Source: Clostridia bacterium
GTDB lineage: Bacteria > Bacillota > Clostridia > TANB77 > UBA1234
Reading direction: 5' to 3'
NCBI GenBank assembly: GCA_017462965.1
Contig: JAFTQC010000072.1
Location: forward strand, 1-44,842
Length of the DNA stretch: 44,842 bases
This document shows positions 34,791 to 42,887 of the stretch, one piece after another. How positions within the stretch are numbered: position 1 is the first letter of the stretch; each line of letters starts with the position of its first letter. The position numbers were made by a program, and so were the translations under genes. A model generated the notes under the pieces. It was not told where the DNA came from, made no database searches, and was given only the letters and a program-made list of their open reading frames with translations.

Positions 34791-36790
34791 TGCTTGGAAC
34801 TAAAATTGAAAATCTAAAAAAATTAAAGGAAAACAATATTAATATTCCAAACTTTGTTGTGGTAACTCATGAAGACATCGTAAAAGGAAACTTTGAGATA
34901 AATTTGCAGAGTGATTTATATTCAGTTCGTTCGTCAGCTAATATAGAAGATTCAGATGATAGTAGTTTCGCAGGTCTGTTTGATACATTTTTAAACGTGA
35001 AGAAAATTGAACTAAAAGAAAAAATAGAACTTTGTTTAAAATCGTTATATAACGAAAGTGTTTTAGAATACATAAAAAGAAACAATCTTAAAACTGAAAC
35101 TTTGAAAATGAATGTAATTGTTCAAGAAATGATATGTGCAGATTATTCAGGAATTTTATTCACATCAAATCCTCAAGGGATTTTAAACGAAAGTGTTATT
35201 GTAGTAGGAAAAGGTGTTGGTGAAAACGTAGTGCAAGACAAAGTAGATACTACTACATACTATTATAATTTAACAGACAAAGTTTATTATTATGAAGGTA
35301 AGACAGAATATTTAAATAATGAGAAAATAGAAGAACTTATAGAAATGGCTTCAAAAATTAAAGCAATTTTGGGAGACTTTTTAGATATCGAATTTGCAGT
35401 TAAAGATAATATAATATACATTCTTCAGGCAAGAAAAATAACTACGATAAATGATAGTAGTCCATTGATTTTAGATAATAGTAATATTGTAGAAAGTTAT
35501 CCAGGGATAAGCCTTCCACTAACGTGTTCATTTGTGAACAGTGTGTATGGAGGAATATTTAGAAGTGTAAGCAAGAGAGTATTAAAAAATAAAAAAGTGC
35601 TTAATAAATATGATCATGTGTTTTCTAATATGGTTGGAAATGCAAATGGAAGATTATATTACAAAATAAGTAATTGGTATACGGTGATTAAATTTTTACC
35701 ACTTAATAAAAAGATTATTCCTGTGTGGCAGGAAATGCTTGGTGTAAAAAACAAAATATATGATAAAGAAAAAGTGAATATTCCTGTAATTACAAGAATG
35801 ATGACATATTTCAATTCGGTGTATGAAATATTAAATGCTAGTAAAAATATGAAAAAGTTAAATGAAGAATTTACGCAGGTAAATAATTACTTTTACTCGA
35901 ACTTCAATAATAATATGTCTTCAAAAGAAATTTTAAAACTATATAACGAGGTTGAAAATAGACTTTTAAGCGATTGGGATATAACGCTTTATAATGATAT
36001 GTCTTCATTTATATTCACGGGTTTATTAAAACATAATTTGAAAAAGAAATATAAAAATTATGAAGAAGTTGCGAATAATTATATCTCTGGGATTTCTAAT
36101 ATAGAAAGTATAAAACCTATTAAAGCTTTGATTAATTTATCATATCAAAAAGACAAAATATCTAAGGAAGAATTCAAAGATAAGTTTAATGATTATATAA
36201 GAGATTATGGTGATAGAAGTTTAGAAGAATTAAAAATGGAAAGTGAAACATTTAGAACTAATCCTGAGTTACTAATAAATAAGATAAATGAATATACGAA
36301 TGATAGGAAAAAGCTAGAAGAATTATATAAAAATATAAACAAAACTAAATTTGATAATATTGAAAATGAAAACTTTTTAACTAAATTTTATATAAAAAAG
36401 TGCATGCATGGAATAAAAAATAGAGAAATATCAAGACTTAACAGAAGTAGAATTTTTGGTATGGTAAGAGAAATGATTTTAGCTATTGGAAATAACTTTG
36501 AAAAAGAAAATATTATATCAAACCAAAAAGATATTTTCTATTTAACATTAGATGAAATATTTGAATCTGTTGAAAAGCCAAGTGATTTAAGACAAATTAT
36601 AAAGTGTAGGAAAGAAGAATACGAAATTTATAAATTATTGCCTACATATTCAAGAATTATATTTGAAAAAAATGAATTTAACAAAATACATAAATCAATA
36701 AATTCTAAAAAAATATATTTGTCAAAAAATAAAATAACAGGTGTTCCATGTTCTTCGCGGAGTTGTGGAAGGAGAAGCTTTAGTTATTGA
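34787..36790 (+). CDS. second dikinase-like protein, N-terminal part (frameshifted)
   Basis: Paralogue of the 31371 protein. It reads 667 residues, then runs out of frame and stops. The ATP-grasp domain has YSVRSSANIEDS, SFAGLFDTFLNVK, VIVQEMICADYSG and FLDIEFAVKDNIIYILQARKIT. The helical variable region follows. The normal frame ends near TGVPCSS (36737-36754), where a single extra T among 36751-36755 shifts the frame and gives SRSCGRRSFSY before the stop. The swivel domain continues in the next frame (36756-37061). The combined protein would be about 757 residues. ATG 34787 overlaps the UbiA stop. Either a recent mutation, an assembly error or a +1 frameshift site. Confidence 0.8.
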   Translation: MMLGTKIENLKKLKENNINIPNFVVVTHEDIVKGNFEINLQSDLYSVRSSANIEDSDDSSFAGLFDTFLNVKKIELKEKIELCLKSLYNESVLEYIKRNNLKTETLKMNVIVQEMICADYSGILFTSNPQGILNESVIVVGKGVGENVVQDKVDTTTYYYNLTDKVYYYEGKTEYLNNEKIEELIEMASKIKAILGDFLDIEFAVKDNIIYILQARKITTINDSSPLILDNSNIVESYPGISLPLTCSFVNSVYGGIFRSVSKRVLKNKKVLNKYDHVFSNMVGNANGRLYYKISNWYTVIKFLPLNKKIIPVWQEMLGVKNKIYDKEKVNIPVITRMMTYFNSVYEILNASKNMKKLNEEFTQVNNYFYSNFNNNMSSKEILKLYNEVENRLLSDWDITLYNDMSSFIFTGLLKHNLKKKYKNYEEVANNYISGISNIESIKPIKALINLSYQKDKISKEEFKDKFNDYIRDYGDRSLEELKMESETFRTNPELLINKINEYTNDRKKLEELYKNINKTKFDNIENENFLTKFYIKKCMHGIKNREISRLNRSRIFGMVREMILAIGNNFEKENIISNQKDIFYLTLDEIFESVEKPSDLRQIIKCRKEEYEIYKLLPTYSRIIFEKNEFNKIHKSINSKKIYLSKNKITGVPCSSRSCGRRSFSY

Positions 36791-37061
36791 AGATATTAAT
36801 AATATTGGAAATGTAAAAGATAAAATTTTAATTACTAAAATGACAGATCCGGGTTGGGTATTTTTGCTTGCTACAGCAAAAGGTGTGATTTCTGAGAAGG
36901 GATCACTATTATCACATACTGCAATCATCTCAAGAGAATTAAAAATACCTTCAATAGTTGGTGTTGAAAATGTTTTAGATATAATTAAAACAGGAGATAT
37001 AGTTAAAATGGATGGAAGCAATGGAACTATTGAAATAATACGAAAAGAAGGGAGTGTATAA
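36741..37061 (+). CDS. second dikinase-like protein, C-terminal phosphohistidine domain (continuation after frameshift)
   Basis: This frame holds the C-terminal swivel domain missing from the 34787 reading: RGVVEGEALVIEDI, ITKMTDPGWVFLLATAKGVI, and the phosphohistidine motif SEKGSLLSHTAIISRELKIP. These align with the end of the 31371 protein. The real continuation starts at about 36756; a GTG at 36741 opens the frame but has no ribosome site and is probably not a true start. Dropping one T gives the smooth junction GVPCSRGVVEGEA, matching the usual G-x-x-x-S-x-G-x-x-x-G linker. It should be annotated as one gene with 34787. Confidence 0.75.
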   Translation: MFHVLRGVVEGEALVIEDINNIGNVKDKILITKMTDPGWVFLLATAKGVISEKGSLLSHTAIISRELKIPSIVGVENVLDIIKTGDIVKMDGSNGTIEIIRKEGSV

Positions 37062-37084
37062 TATTAATTTATTATACAAAGGCC

Positions 37085-38155
37085 ATGGAGTATATAAAAT
37101 TTGAGTACGAAAGAAAATATGTAAAAGAGTTTATAAATTTATCAAAGAAAATATATAGTAAATCAGAAAATATGGAAAATAAAAAAGAAATTGAAAAATT
37201 ACTTTTAAATGTGCATCCGCTCAGTAAATATTTTCACTTAGATAAGTTTTTGATATATGATGATAATAAAGTTGTAGGTCGTTTTTGTATAACAACATAT
37301 CCAGATGATACAACGGCTTATATAGGCTTTTTTGAATGTGTGAAAAATAATGATATAGCAAAATTCTTATTTGAAACAGCATATAACTTTGCTAAAGAAA
37401 AAAGCTATAAAGAGCTTGTGGGTCCTGTTGATGCATCATTTTGGATTAAATATCGTTTAAAAATTAATGCGTTTGATAAAATGCCTTATACAGGTGAACC
37501 ATATAACAAAGATTATTATTATAAAATGTTTTTAGAAAATGGCTATGAGGTGACAAATCATTATATTTCAAATATTTTTCCCGTTATCACTGAACATTAT
37601 ATAAATGGAAAATTTGAAGAACGATATGAAAACTTTACGAAAAATGGTTATGAAATAATAAGTCCAGATTTGAAAAATTATGACAAACTAATGGAAGAAC
37701 TTTATTATATGATAACAGAATTGTATAGTGATTTTCCAATTTATAAACATTTATCATTAGAAGATTTTAAAGATGTATTTTCGGGTTATAAATATATATT
37801 AAATACAGACATGGTTAGATTTGCGTATTACAATAAAAAACCAGTAGGTTTTTATATAAGTGTTCCTAATTATAATAATAAAGTTTATCATTTAAATAAC
37901 TTATTTAATTTAATTGATATTTTAAAAATTAGAGAGTCACCAAAAGAGTATGTAATGTTATATATGGGTGCAGATAAAAATCATAAAGGTCTTGGTAAGG
38001 CTTTAGTTGGAGCTATTGAAGAGGAGTTAAAAAAGAACAAACTTCCTAGTATTGGTGCTTTAGCACGAGACGGAAAAATAACACAAACATATGGCACAGA
38101 GCTTGTAACAAATGTGTATGAATATGTTTTAATGAGGTGCAAGATAGATGATTAA
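37085..38155 (+). CDS. GNAT-fold acyltransferase, YghO-like
   Basis: A 356-residue protein with two GNAT-like halves. The first has VGRFCITTYP, TAYIGFFECVKN, LFETAYNFAKEKSYKELVGPV and PYNKDYYYKMFLENGY, the pattern of the poorly known YghO group. The second has RFAYYNKKPVGFYISVPNYN and GADKNHKGLGKALVGAIEEEL, where the Gly-rich loop fits acyl-CoA binding. The natural acceptor is unknown. In this operon, next to an acyl ligase gene whose start overlaps its end by eight bases, transfer of an acyl group onto a lipid intermediate is plausible. The ribosome site for ATG 37085 is weak (AAAGG close to the start). Confidence 0.72.
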   Translation: MEYIKFEYERKYVKEFINLSKKIYSKSENMENKKEIEKLLLNVHPLSKYFHLDKFLIYDDNKVVGRFCITTYPDDTTAYIGFFECVKNNDIAKFLFETAYNFAKEKSYKELVGPVDASFWIKYRLKINAFDKMPYTGEPYNKDYYYKMFLENGYEVTNHYISNIFPVITEHYINGKFEERYENFTKNGYEIISPDLKNYDKLMEELYYMITELYSDFPIYKHLSLEDFKDVFSGYKYILNTDMVRFAYYNKKPVGFYISVPNYNNKVYHLNNLFNLIDILKIRESPKEYVMLYMGADKNHKGLGKALVGAIEEELKKNKLPSIGALARDGKITQTYGTELVTNVYEYVLMRCKIDD

Positions 38156-39605
38156 AATTGAAGAGCTATTAAAATCTGATTATCAAAAATGGAAAAGTAG
38201 GGACTATATTTTCGAAAAGAAAAATGAAAAGTATGAGAGCATTACTTTTGGAAACTTTGTTGAAAAAGTAGTATACTTAGCAGACTATTTAATTGATAAA
38301 AATTTGAAAGATAAAAAGATAATCATTTTTTCGGAAAATAGTATTAATTGGATGATCAGTGATGTTGCAATTATGAGTTATGTCGGGGAAAGTGTTACAG
38401 TATCTAAAGAGTGGAAATATGAAGAATTAAAAGAAGTTCTAAATTTTTTAGATATAAGCTGTATAATTTATAGTGATACCAAGAAAGATGTAATTGAAAA
38501 AATAAAATTAGAGTTTCCAGACATGATTTATATCTGTATGCAAAGTGATTTTAAAACGATATTTGAAAAAGGTCAAGAGTTAAATTCGAAAAAGTTTGAT
38601 ATGTTTGATTTTGAGCCAAAAGAAATTAACTCTTGTTCAAAAATTATATTTACAAGTGGTACAACATCGTCTCCAAAAGCGGTTATGCTTTCACTAAAAA
38701 ATATTTTTTCAGGATACGAATCATTGAAACGAAGAGTTTTATTTGATGAAAACGATGTATGTTATTTGTTTTTGCCATTAACACATACGTACGGGAATAT
38801 ATATAATTTTATTTTTTCCTTAATATCTGGATATACAATATATCTTGCTTCATCAACAGAAAATATTTCCAAAGAATTGCTAGAAGTTAATCCAACAATT
38901 TTTTGTGCGGTACCGCTTATATACGTGAAGATGTACGAGGGATACAAAGATAACATTGATAAGGCTTTTGGTACTAGAATAAAATATTTATTTTGTGGTG
39001 GAGCACATTTTGATGAAACGATAAGAAAAATATATAAAGACAAGAAATTAAATATAATGGAAGCATATGCTTTATCTGAGACAAGCTCATCTTTTTCTAT
39101 TGAATATCCATACACAGATGATACAAGAAGTGTTGGAACGATATTTGAAGATATAGATGTTAAAATTTTAAATCCAGATGAAAATGGAAATGGAGAAATT
39201 GCAGTAAAAGGTGACAATGTTTTTCTAGGATATGCTAACAATCAAGAATTGACAAATAGAGTTTTTACCCAGAATGGCTATTTCTTAACAGGCGATATAG
39301 GATACATAAAAGATAAAAAACTTTATATTACAGGAAGAAAGAAAAATGTTATAATAGGAACGAATGGAGAAAACATTTCTCCGGAAATTCTGGAAAAAAA
39401 GATAAAAGAATTGAGTCCTAATATTAATAGTGTTAAAATATTCCTTGATAAAGATGTATTATCTTGTTATGTGTATATAAGGGAAAACGATAATGCAGAT
39501 TGGGACAAAGTTTTCGAGCAGTTTAATAAAAATATACCTAAATATGAAGTAATAAAAAAATATGAAATTATTGTCGATTCAGTGGATAAAAGATTGAAGC
39601 AATAG
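38148..39605 (+). CDS. AMP-forming acyl-CoA synthetase/ligase (ANL superfamily)
   Basis: A 485-residue adenylating enzyme that activates a carboxylic acid with ATP, usually a fatty acid, to the CoA thioester. Motifs: IIFTSGTTSSPKAVMLS (P-loop), FLPLTHTYG, AYALSETSSS (A5), YFLTGDIGYI (A7) and ITGRKKNVII (A8). The C-terminal lid is short and ends DSVDKRLKQ, without a clear PKTxxGK motif, so the catalytic Lys is uncertain. Its start overlaps the GNAT gene by eight bases with GAGGTG upstream. The probable role is supplying an acyl group for the lipid pathway. Confidence 0.85.
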   Translation: MIKIEELLKSDYQKWKSRDYIFEKKNEKYESITFGNFVEKVVYLADYLIDKNLKDKKIIIFSENSINWMISDVAIMSYVGESVTVSKEWKYEELKEVLNFLDISCIIYSDTKKDVIEKIKLEFPDMIYICMQSDFKTIFEKGQELNSKKFDMFDFEPKEINSCSKIIFTSGTTSSPKAVMLSLKNIFSGYESLKRRVLFDENDVCYLFLPLTHTYGNIYNFIFSLISGYTIYLASSTENISKELLEVNPTIFCAVPLIYVKMYEGYKDNIDKAFGTRIKYLFCGGAHFDETIRKIYKDKKLNIMEAYALSETSSSFSIEYPYTDDTRSVGTIFEDIDVKILNPDENGNGEIAVKGDNVFLGYANNQELTNRVFTQNGYFLTGDIGYIKDKKLYITGRKKNVIIGTNGENISPEILEKKIKELSPNINSVKIFLDKDVLSCYVYIRENDNADWDKVFEQFNKNIPKYEVIKKYEIIVDSVDKRLKQ

Positions 39606-39617
39606 TGGGAGGAAAAT

Positions 39618-40220
39618 ATGTTCATTGGTAAATATAATAAATCTGTAATAGTTACGTATATAGGAGTAATTTTTGGAGTTTTAGGAACAATGTTTGTAAT
39701 GAGTAATAATCTTTCTTATGCAATGATTTGTTTGATATTTGCAGGAATTTGTGACTTGTTCGACGGAAAGGTTGCTAGAATGTGCAAGAGAACAGAAGAG
39801 GAAAAGGAGTTTGGAATTCAAATTGATTCTTTAGCAGATGTGTTTCTTTTTCTAGGACTTCCCGCTTTTATGGGGGCAAAGTTATTTGCAGAAAAGAAAT
39901 TTTTGGGTGTAGCAATAGTTTTGTATGTGCTTGGTGGAATAATTAGACTTGCTTGGTTTAATTTAATAGCCGATACGGAAGGTCCGGTTAAACATTACAC
40001 AGGTTTACCAGTTACAAGTGCTGCGTTGATTTTACCTTTGATTCATACATTAGGATTGTTATTTAACTTTTTCAATGTATATTTATGGGCAGCTATTTAT
40101 TTGTCAATGGCTATTTTATTCATATTGAATATAAAAATACCAAAACCAAAGGGAATTTGGTATGCAATTTTTTCTATAATGGCTGTAGCTGTTACTGCTA
40201 TAATTATAATGTGGAGCTAA
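39618..40220 (+). CDS. pssA: CDP-alcohol phosphatidyltransferase, probably phosphatidylserine/archaetidylserine synthase
   Basis: A 200-residue membrane enzyme that replaces CMP of a CDP-activated lipid with an alcohol. The signature D-x2-DG-x2-AR-x11-G-x3-D-x3-D is complete: DLFDGKVAR, eleven residues, GIQIDSLAD (about residues 46-75). Several membrane helices follow. GLPVTSAAL resembles PssA-type enzymes. The adjacent decarboxylase gene, four bases downstream, makes serine the likely head group. The CDP-lipid donor is probably made by the CarS-like enzyme at 30763. ATG 39618 has GGGAGG upstream. Confidence 0.88.
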   Translation: MFIGKYNKSVIVTYIGVIFGVLGTMFVMSNNLSYAMICLIFAGICDLFDGKVARMCKRTEEEKEFGIQIDSLADVFLFLGLPAFMGAKLFAEKKFLGVAIVLYVLGGIIRLAWFNLIADTEGPVKHYTGLPVTSAALILPLIHTLGLLFNFFNVYLWAAIYLSMAILFILNIKIPKPKGIWYAIFSIMAVAVTAIIIMWS

Positions 40221-40223
40221 TAT

Positions 40224-41096
40224 ATGAAGATTTGGGAGAGAAAAAATAATACGTATGTTGTTGAAGAAGAAACGGCACAAAAAGGCGCAGAATTTCTATA
40301 TAATACAGTTGTGGGAAGAGTTTTTCTTAAGTTTATATTTGCAAGCAGATGGTTTTCAAATTCTTTAGCTATATATCAACGTAGTAAAATGTCTAAAAGA
40401 AAAATAAAATCATTTATTCAAAAATATAATATAAATATGGAAATGTATGATGAGCCTGAGAGTTATAAGTCATTTAGAGATTTCTTTATAAGAAAAAGAA
40501 ATGTGGAAAATGATATTGCAAAAGAGTGTATGAAAAAAGAAAAGCTACTTGCTATCGCTGACTCAAAGCTGCAAGTAGTTTTTTTAGATGAAAAAAGTGT
40601 ATTAAAAATAAAAAAATCAACATACGATTTAAAAGATTTATTACAAGATGATAAATTAAGTAAAAAATATAAAAATGGAGTTTGTTTGATTTATAGGCTG
40701 TCACTCCATGATTATCATAGATATCATTTTCTGGATAATGGAGAACTTATTTCTTCAAAATACATAAAAGGAAAACTTCATACTGTCAGACCAATTTCGG
40801 AAAAGTATAATGTATATTCTAAGAATTCTAGGGTTGTTAGTGTTTTGCAGACAGAAAATTTTGGGGAAGTTATTCAAATAGAAGTAGGCGCTATGCTTGT
40901 TGGTAAGATGGTAAATCACGAGTGCAAAACATTCTCTAAAATGCAAGAAAAAGGCTTTTTTGATTTCGGTGGATCAACAATAGTACAGATTTTTGAAAAA
41001 AACTCTATAAAAATAGACGCAGACATTCTGCAAAAAAATAAAGAAGATACGGAAGTAAAAGTTGAAATAGGAATGAAAATAGGAGAAAAAGCTTAG
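40224..41096 (+). CDS. psd: phosphatidylserine decarboxylase proenzyme
   Basis: Pyruvoyl enzyme that decarboxylates phosphatidylserine (or an analogue) to the ethanolamine lipid. In the 290-residue chain the self-cleavage motif is FGGSTIV, cleaved between Gly250 and Ser251, where Ser becomes the pyruvoyl group. The upstream active-site features YRLSLHDYHRYHF and VGAMLVGKMVNH are intact. PESYKSFRDFFIRKRN is the typical N-terminal region. ATG 40224 follows pssA by three bases. The stop codon TAG is the first three bases of a REP-like palindrome. It ends the lipid operon. Confidence 0.93.
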   Translation: MKIWERKNNTYVVEEETAQKGAEFLYNTVVGRVFLKFIFASRWFSNSLAIYQRSKMSKRKIKSFIQKYNINMEMYDEPESYKSFRDFFIRKRNVENDIAKECMKKEKLLAIADSKLQVVFLDEKSVLKIKKSTYDLKDLLQDDKLSKKYKNGVCLIYRLSLHDYHRYHFLDNGELISSKYIKGKLHTVRPISEKYNVYSKNSRVVSVLQTENFGEVIQIEVGAMLVGKMVNHECKTFSKMQEKGFFDFGGSTIVQIFEKNSIKIDADILQKNKEDTEVKVEIGMKIGEKA

Positions 41097-41148
41097 CAAG
41101 GGGGACGCTCCTTTTTGCAAAAATTTCTAGCAAAAAGGAGCGTCCCTT
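41094..41148 (+). repeat. REP-like palindrome, GGGACGCTCC type, including the psd stop
   Basis: The left arm TAGCAAGGGGGACGCTCC... (41094-41118) and right arm (41130-41148, GCAAAAAGGAGCGTCCCTT) match over the core with an 11-base loop. The C-to-T change in the left core is matched by G-to-A in the right, so pairing is kept. It may terminate the operon. Confidence 0.88.
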
Positions 41149-41229
41149 TAGTGAAGAATGTGTGAAAAGCTTGTAGTTTGTTAAAAAAAGTAATAAACTT
41201 AATTGAATAGTTTTTATAGGAGGTACATT

Positions 41230-42876
41230 ATGAGCTCAGAGCAAGTTGAAAATGAGAATATTATAGAAAAAAAGAGAAGAATAGAAAAAATAAAGAAGAA
41301 AAAAGGTAGAAAAAAAATTCTCATATTTTTGATAGTAATTATTGCATTCTTTGCTATTAGTGGATATTCAAAAAATTCTAGTGGAGAAGTTAAAAGCAAG
41401 TTTAATTATGAAGAAGTTACTGCAGATAGTGGTGATATAAACGTAATTGTTGAAGGTAAAGGGACAATAGAGGAAAACAGAGTCTACAACATTTATCCGA
41501 CTGTGAATGGAGAAATTATTGAAGATTATATTGTTGTTGGGCAAAACGTAAATAAAGATGATTTGCTATATGTTATCGATTCAGAAGATTTAGATGCATC
41601 ATTATCGACAGCAAAACTTGCAGTTGAACAAGCTCAAATAAATTATAATAATATAAGAAAACAAATTTCTGATTTGACAATTGTTTCAAACGATAATGGT
41701 CATATTAGCGATTTAACAATTTCAAAAGGTGCATATGTAACTAATGCTATGCAAATTTGTAATGTTGTTGAAAAAAATCAATATGAAGTTGTGTTACAAT
41801 TTGCAAATTCTACTGCTAGTCCAATTAGAGTTGGAAATAGAGCGACATTAACATATATCTCATATTTGTCTAATGTTGAAGGTGTTGTTACAAATGTTAG
41901 TGACAGAAACTTTTTACTTGCTGATGGATCGCAGGTTGTAGAAGTTACAATAAGAGTTGAAACTACTGGATATAGTTTGACAAATGCTCAAGTAAAAGGA
42001 ACAATTTACACAGACGCTGGAACAGCTATTTCAAGTGCTAATACGGCGTTTGTCACGGGTGTAACGAACAATATGGTTAAAGCTAAAAGCATGGGAACAG
42101 TAAAGGAAGTTTATGTGAAAAATGGTGATTACGTAAATACGGGAGCTGTTATAGCAATTCTTGAAAATACAGATCTGCAAACATCATTAAGTAATGCGCA
42201 AATAGCATTAAAGAATGCAAAAAATTCGCTTTCAAATGTTGAAAAACAACTAGAAAATTATTATATTACGTCTCCAATTTCAGGTACTATTGCATATAAA
42301 AATAATAAGCTTGGTGATATTATTTCTAATTTCCAATCTGCTTCTTCAAATATAATGGTTACAGTTGTAGATAATTCAATAAAGAAATTCGAAATGGAAG
42401 TTGATGAATTAGATATTGCGAAAGTTAAAGTTGGTCAAGAAGTTGAAGTTACGATTGATGCTTTAGAAGGAAAAGAATTTGTTGGAACAGTTGCAAATAT
42501 TAATACTATAGGTAAGACAACAGCCGGTATTACAACATACACAGTTTTGATAGAGCTTGAAAGTAATAGTGAAATATATGCAGGTATGAATGTTGACGCG
42601 AGTATTAAAATTACGTCTATAAATGATGTTATTAGAGTTCCTTTATCAGCTGTTAGAAAAGGAAATGTTGTGTATAGAAAAGTAGCTGATGTAAATTACC
42701 AAGACGCAGATTCGAAAGTGCCAATGGGTTATGAGAAAGTCAGTGTTGAAATCGGTCAAAACAACAGTGATTATATTGAAATAATTAGCGGTATAAAAGA
42801 AGGAGATGTCGTACTTATCGACAAATTAACTCAATCTGGAATTTTAGATTTTAGTCATTTGCAAGGTGGAATGTAA
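41230..42876 (+). CDS. HlyD/MacA-type efflux adaptor with a duplicated hairpin-lipoyl module
   Basis: Membrane-anchored adaptor of a MacB-type exporter, 548 residues. A basic start (KKKKGRKK) precedes one membrane helix (about residues 29-45). Two barrel-sandwich plus helical hairpin modules are visible. The first is NGEIIEDYIVVGQNVNKDD with the hairpin LSTAKLAVEQAQINYNN. The second is MGTVKEVYVKNGDYVNTG with the hairpin LSNAQIALKNAKNSLSNVE. A beta-barrel region (VGQEVEVTIDALEGKEF) and a membrane-proximal end follow. Usual adaptors have one module. ATG 41230 is used: GGAGG lies upstream, whereas the longer frame from 41203 has no site. It is followed 11 bases on by the ATPase gene. Confidence 0.9.
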   Translation: MSSEQVENENIIEKKRRIEKIKKKKGRKKILIFLIVIIAFFAISGYSKNSSGEVKSKFNYEEVTADSGDINVIVEGKGTIEENRVYNIYPTVNGEIIEDYIVVGQNVNKDDLLYVIDSEDLDASLSTAKLAVEQAQINYNNIRKQISDLTIVSNDNGHISDLTISKGAYVTNAMQICNVVEKNQYEVVLQFANSTASPIRVGNRATLTYISYLSNVEGVVTNVSDRNFLLADGSQVVEVTIRVETTGYSLTNAQVKGTIYTDAGTAISSANTAFVTGVTNNMVKAKSMGTVKEVYVKNGDYVNTGAVIAILENTDLQTSLSNAQIALKNAKNSLSNVEKQLENYYITSPISGTIAYKNNKLGDIISNFQSASSNIMVTVVDNSIKKFEMEVDELDIAKVKVGQEVEVTIDALEGKEFVGTVANINTIGKTTAGITTYTVLIELESNSEIYAGMNVDASIKITSINDVIRVPLSAVRKGNVVYRKVADVNYQDADSKVPMGYEKVSVEIGQNNSDYIEIISGIKEGDVVLIDKLTQSGILDFSHLQGGM

Positions 42877-42887
42877 AGGAGAAACAA

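Noticed and set aside
36749-36760. Programmed frameshift like that in prfB
   Set aside because: No stop codon at the shift site, no internal Shine-Dalgarno-like stimulator and no slippery heptamer; a simple one-base insertion explains it better, though I keep the possibility in the findings.
38762-39241. 159-codon minus-strand frame opposite the acyl ligase
   Set aside because: Shadow of the plus-strand gene, which carries complete ANL motifs.
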